Of a DNA stretch of 64,000 bases, positions 60,166 to 64,000 are shown in pieces. Origin of the DNA: Alphaproteobacteria bacterium. Lineage in GTDB: Bacteria > Pseudomonadota > Alphaproteobacteria > JABAAW01 > JAHZMA01. The position numbers and the translations under genes were made by a program. Every line of letters starts with the position of its first letter. The stretch's first letter is position 1. The notes beneath the pieces were generated by a model that was given only the letters and a program-made list of their open reading frames with translations, was not told the DNA's origin and made no database searches. The stretch covers positions 1-64,000 of the forward strand of contig JAHZMA010000091.1 of the NCBI GenBank assembly GCA_022599575.1, written 5' to 3'.

Positions 60166-61068
60166 CTAGTCTAGCTCAATATTCTCTTTATGAGCGAGGA
60201 TACCACCCAAACTCACCGCCCCGATAACGACGCATACGCCTGCCCATTGTAATGGTAACAATACATCGCCCAGTAACAGATAGGCAGTGCCAATGGCAAC
60301 AAAGGGTTCAATATTCATAATCAGGCTTCCTAGATCTGGGCGCAAAAATGCCACCGATAAAAAGATAAGAAATATACCAAGCGCATAGAATAGCTCGGCT
60401 GCTATTAGAAAGACCCAGCCTGATACAGAATACGGAGTTTGATAATCACCGGTAATGATAATCAAAATTAGGGTTAATATAGTTACCGATACACTGCCGA
60501 CAAATACCAGCCGATGCGTTTGAATTTTATGATTGGCGGCATAATCCACAAAATACATACAGGCAGAGCCAATTGCCCCGACCACTGCTAAAATCAGCCC
60601 TAACGGGTGAAGCATGTTGAATTGTGGCCCAACTGTTAAGATAAGTCCGATAAAAACGGTGAGATAAATGAGGGTAAGTTTTAGTGATGGGCGTTTTTTT
60701 GTTAAAAAAGCGATCGTAAAAAATACCATCATCGGAAATGTATAGAGGATGACAATCATCAGATTGGGCGAAATGAAAGTGATGGCATACAGTGCCCCAT
60801 AGGCAGTAAAAATCAACGCAATGGAGGAAAGAATAACGGCTCTTATTGGAATTTCTTTGATATTTAGCGGTTGTTTGATGATGATGGCATACACCCATAA
60901 AGCAACCATTGGCACAAGGCCGTCTAACAGTAGTACAAACAACACATCTGCACCCTCTTGATAGGCATATTTGGAAAAGCTGGGTGTGATACCAATGCTA
61001 ACTGCTGCGCAGAGTGAGAAAAGCGCACCTAATCGGGGGTGGCGTCCTAATGATTCGAGTTGGCTCAT
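60166..61068 (-). CDS. EamA/DMT-family transporter, copy 1
   Basis: Drug/metabolite transporter with two EamA repeats, ten predicted helices, 300 residues. The first repeat includes GITPSFSKYAYQEGADVLFV, the second ends PDLGSLIMNIEPFVAIGTAY followed by LLLGDVLLPLQWAGVCVVIG. The short tail LAHKENIELD resembles the tails of the two following paralogues. Export of amino acids, metabolites or polyamines is possible; the substrate is unknown. Confidence 0.85.
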   Translation of the reverse strand: MSQLESLGRHPRLGALFSLCAAVSIGITPSFSKYAYQEGADVLFVLLLDGLVPMVALWVYAIIIKQPLNIKEIPIRAVILSSIALIFTAYGALYAITFISPNLMIVILYTFPMMVFFTIAFLTKKRPSLKLTLIYLTVFIGLILTVGPQFNMLHPLGLILAVVGAIGSACMYFVDYAANHKIQTHRLVFVGSVSVTILTLILIIITGDYQTPYSVSGWVFLIAAELFYALGIFLIFLSVAFLRPDLGSLIMNIEPFVAIGTAYLLLGDVLLPLQWAGVCVVIGAVSLGGILAHKENIELD

Positions 61069-61168
61069 ATTGTGGTTATCTCCATATTTAAGAATAAAAA
61101 ATTTTTAACTTTATAACACATTAAATTTAACACTAGAAAGTTAACATTGGGCGAATCGATAAAGCTGG

Positions 61169-62096
61169 TCATGAATGTTCTCTAACCGTCATATCTTCGG
61201 GTTCTAAATGTTGCCGATGGGCAATGATACCACTTAATGTGATAGATGCAACCACCACGCACACGCCTAAAATTTGAATGGCTGATAATCTATCACCTAA
61301 CAGCAAAAAAGCGGTACTAATGGTTACAAAGGGCTCGATATTCATAATCAGGCTTGCCAAATCAGGGCGCAAATAGGTGGCGGAAAGAAAAATCAAGATA
61401 ATGCCCAACATGTAACAAAAGGCACCTATTAGTAACAATCCCCAACCGATATTAGAAGCGGGCGGGCTATAGCCATCGCTGGCAATTAACCAAACAAGGC
61501 TGATGATTGTCAGGCTAACGCTGCCGATAAAAACCAGACGATGCGTGCCTACATCGTCGCCTGCCACATGCCCTACAAAATAAAACATTGCCGAACCAAT
61601 GGCCGCTAAAAATGCCAATAAAACGCCCCAAAGATTGATGGTTTGAAATTCAGGACCAATCGCTAAAGCCAACCCTAAAAAAGTGCTGATATAAAATACA
61701 GTCAGCAATAAAGAAGGAGCTTTTTTGGTAAGAAAGGCGGTGGTTAATAACACTAAAATCGGAAATGTGTATAGAATGATAATCATCAGGCTTGGCGAGA
61801 TGAATGTAATGGCATAGACTGAACCAAAGGCGGTAAGATTGAGCGAAAGGCAGGCAAGTATCATTGCTTTGCGTGGAATTTTATGCAAAGAAAGTGGTTT
61901 TTTAAAGAAAATTGCAAATAAATATAAAAATATCACGGGCACTAGCCCATGTAATAAAATCACAAAAATCGCACCTGCGCCATCTTCATAGGCATATTTG
62001 AATAATACAGGCGTGATGCCAATGGAAAGGGCGGCTAACAATGAAATCAACGCGCCTAATAAGGGCTGTGTGCCTAATGATATTAATTTGCTCATA
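61169..62096 (-). CDS. EamA/DMT-family transporter, copy 2
   Basis: This 309-residue paralogue of its neighbours starts MSKLISLGTQPLLGAL and has GITPVLFKYAYEDGAGAIFV and PDLASLIMNIEPFVTISTAF. It ends IAHRQHLEPEDMTVREHS. The open frame extends to 62380, but that upstream part reads through the previous paralogue in another frame, so ATG 62096 is used. It lies 7 nt after copy 3. Confidence 0.87.
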
Positions 62097-62103
62097 ATGA
62101 CTG

Positions 62104-63045
62104 CTATGAATGTTCTATAATCGTCATATCTTCGGGTTCTAAATGCTCGCGATGAGCAACAATACCCCCTACCGAAATCGCGAAAATCACCGCAATCACG
62201 CCGATAAATTGAATCGGGGTAAGAATATCGCCTAGCAATAAATAGGCAGCACCGATACTCACAAAGGGCTCGATATTCATGAATAGGGTTGCCAAATCTG
62301 GGCGCAAGACGGTGGTGGAAACAATCACCATTACCATACCGCAAGTATAACATAATGCCGCTAATATTAACACGCCCCAACCCAGTGAAGATGCGGGCAA
62401 CGCGACATTGCCCGTTAGCAACATCATCAATAAAGCAAGCAAGCCAACTGCTGAACTACCCACGAATAAGATGCTATGCGATTTTACCTCGCTGCCCGCC
62501 ATATGCCCTAAAAACATTAACATGCTGGCGCCGATAGCGGCGCAAAACGCCAAGCCAACCCCTAGCCAACTAACAGTATCAAATTTAGCACCAATGGCGA
62601 CGGCTAACCCCAAAAAGGCAATAAGATAAATTAATATTAGCTTTAATGAGGGTAATTGTCGGTTCATGAAAGCAACAGAAATTAGCACGATAATTGGAAA
62701 GGCATATAAAATCGTTACTGCCAAACCCGGTGAAATAAAGTTAATGGCACTCATTAAGCCAAATGCCGTCAGCGAGAGTGATAGCCCTGCAATCATCACC
62801 GCTTTGCGCGGGATTTTATGCAGGCGAAGGGGTTGTTTAATAATGATGCTATAGCAAAATAATGTGAGAACTGGCACCAGACCGCTTCTCACTAAGATAA
62901 CTGTAAATAGACCCGCCCCCTCATTATAGGCAACTTTGGCAAGGGTTGGTGTTAAGCCCAAGAACAAAGCCGAAATCAATGCTAGCATCACGCCTAAAAA
63001 TGGACGCGTGCCTAATCCTTGAAATTTTTTATCTTGCTGTGACAT
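62104..63045 (-). CDS. EamA/DMT-family transporter, copy 3
   Basis: First gene of the tandem triplet. It has GLTPTLAKVAYNEGAGLFTV and PDLATLFMNIEPFVSIGAAY and ends IVAHREHLEPEDMTIIEHS, nearly the same tail as copy 2. ATG 63045 (MSQQDKKF) is chosen; an ATG at 63066 adds seven residues. The gene is divergent from the DUF4910-like gene. Confidence 0.87.
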   Translation of the reverse strand: MSQQDKKFQGLGTRPFLGVMLALISALFLGLTPTLAKVAYNEGAGLFTVILVRSGLVPVLTLFCYSIIIKQPLRLHKIPRKAVMIAGLSLSLTAFGLMSAINFISPGLAVTILYAFPIIVLISVAFMNRQLPSLKLILIYLIAFLGLAVAIGAKFDTVSWLGVGLAFCAAIGASMLMFLGHMAGSEVKSHSILFVGSSAVGLLALLMMLLTGNVALPASSLGWGVLILAALCYTCGMVMVIVSTTVLRPDLATLFMNIEPFVSIGAAYLLLGDILTPIQFIGVIAVIFAISVGGIVAHREHLEPEDMTIIEHS

Positions 63046-63122
63046 AAGGTGGTTTCTCTGTGGCATTCTAATTGCTTATAAGTTGATGTTGTATTGTAAA
63101 CTATTTATTGTAGATGTGATAG

Positions 63123-64000
63123 ATGAATTATCATAAATTAGATCAATTGTTTGATAAATTATACCCAATATGCCGTTCAATTACTGGACCCGGCATTCGT
63201 CAATCTTTAGAGATCATCCAAGATTATATGCCGCTTACCATTGAAAAAATAGCGACAGGAACACAGGTTTTTGATTGGGTAGTGCCACAAGAATGGCAGC
63301 TTAATAAAGCTTCTTTGACAACAATGGATGGCACAGTCATTTTATCAACAGAGCAATCTAATTTGCATGTTGTTAATTTTTCAGAAAATTTTAAGGGTCG
63401 GGTTACCAAACAAGAATTGGAAGAACATTTATTTTCAATTCCAGATTTCCCACAAGCAATTCCCTATGTTACCAGTTATTACAAGGAAAGATGGGGGCTT
63501 TGTATCGCGGACGAACATAGAAAAATGTTACCAGATTGTAAGTATAATGTTGATATTGACACGCAAAAATATGATGGTTATCTGAATTACGGTGAATTGT
63601 TTTTAGCAGGAAACACGCCTGAAACTGTTTTGTTGACATCATATCTTTGTCACCCAAGCATGGCAAATAATGAATTATCAGGACCATTAGCTTTGGTGGG
63701 TTTGTATTATGCTCTTAAAAATTTACCGAACAGACGCTTTAGCTACCGTTTTGTATTATTGCCAGAAACAATTGGCTCGATATCCTATTTAGCAACCAGA
63801 AGAAAACAGCTTGAAAAAGATATTATTGGCGGGATGGTGCTGACCTGTTTAGGAGGCCCCAATAAGCAGGTAAGCTTTAAGCTTAGCAGGTCTGATTGGC
63901 TTGGTGCGCCTACAATGAGTGATAAATTAGCAAGAAATTTGGCTGATTACGATGCAGATAATTATCGCATCCGCGATTTTACACCAACAGAAGGGTCGGA
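63123..64000 (+). CDS. DUF4910/DUF2172 aminopeptidase-like protein, incomplete at the window end
   Basis: The frame from ATG 63123 is open to the end of the window (292 codons). The opening LDQLFDKLYPICRSITGPGI, then VFDWVVPQEW, and the core TVLLTSYLCHPSMANNELSG followed by YRFVLLPETIGSISYL are the signature of DUF4910/DUF2172 proteins. These have an M28-like zinc aminopeptidase fold and are often encoded in surface-polysaccharide or flagellin-modification clusters. The metal site of the visible part is H (CHPS), N in ANNE and E (PETIGS). In the family the N-terminal domain is followed by a winged-helix domain, which lies off the window. Confidence 0.8.
   Translation, partial: MNYHKLDQLFDKLYPICRSITGPGIRQSLEIIQDYMPLTIEKIATGTQVFDWVVPQEWQLNKASLTTMDGTVILSTEQSNLHVVNFSENFKGRVTKQELEEHLFSIPDFPQAIPYVTSYYKERWGLCIADEHRKMLPDCKYNVDIDTQKYDGYLNYGELFLAGNTPETVLLTSYLCHPSMANNELSGPLALVGLYYALKNLPNRRFSYRFVLLPETIGSISYLATRRKQLEKDIIGGMVLTCLGGPNKQVSFKLSRSDWLGAPTMSDKLARNLADYDADNYRIRDFTPTEGS

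Noticed and set aside
62097-62380. N-terminal extension of EamA copy 2
   Set aside because: It is an out-of-frame reading of copy 3, with Arg/Tyr/Cys-rich non-membrane composition.

Overview
The window looks like the chromosome of an AT-rich, free-living Gram-negative alphaproteobacterium, perhaps a marine Rhodospirillales or SAR116-like lineage (the lineage is inference). Reasons: an F1-only ATP synthase operon (atpHAGDC) with no F0 genes beside it, the gpmI-envC-ctpA-yibQ-rppH block, an Ate/Bpt aminoacyl-protein transferase, a PTR1/FolM-type pteridine reductase, and a corrinoid protein paired with a DUF1638 protein. GTG and TTG starts are fairly common. Most of the window is housekeeping; one defence island stands out.

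Layout. 1-1520: the start of a probable TrkH-like gene, a cytochrome c prime-like protein and an orphan adenine DNA methyltransferase. 1675-7086: the F1 operon, whose AtpD carries an unusual acidic, Met-rich N-terminal extension of about 185 residues. 7125-11444: ssb, an SMR transporter, a pteridine reductase and a DinG-like helicase. 11586-13011: corrinoid protein plus DUF1638. 13021-16295: a peptide-type ABC importer lacking local ATPases. 16426-18863: bpt, a small lipoprotein, argG and a small secreted protein. 19026-24492: a glycosylation block (TPR/GT41-like transferase, DUF115/Maf-like protein, WecA/MraY-like sugar-phosphate transferase). 24509-32228: uvrB, rppH, yibQ, ctpA, envC-like and gpmI, all on the minus strand. 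32604-34877: rpsM-rpsK-rpoA-rplQ, separated from secY/adk. 34955-37624: a secreted unknown, a GNAT and an M16 peptidase. 37732-41058: lepA-rlmN-ruvX.

41122-46710 is an accessory island beginning at tRNA-Arg(ACG). It holds a G/C-tract hairpin, the head of a type IIG restriction-modification gene, an intact and opposite type II R-M pair (m4C-type methyltransferase plus TdeIII-like endonuclease), a likely tail of the same type IIG gene, and then a two-gene cassette coding a stripped-down DprA/SLOG protein and a phosphoribosyltransferase. The last pair is the best candidate here for a poorly described system.

46715-56105 returns to core genes on the minus strand: aroQ, a Sel1-repeat protein, an APH-family kinase, murA (catalytic Cys replaced by Asp, which predicts fosfomycin insensitivity), rodA, mrdA and mreDCB. 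56380-60037 holds a tiny membrane protein, xerD, and the carboxyspermidine pathway genes (CANSDH and nspC) behind a 29-bp palindrome that overlaps a promoter. 60166-63045 holds three tandem EamA transporters, and the window ends inside a DUF4910-type aminopeptidase-like gene. No rRNA, CRISPR array, transposase or prophage was seen.
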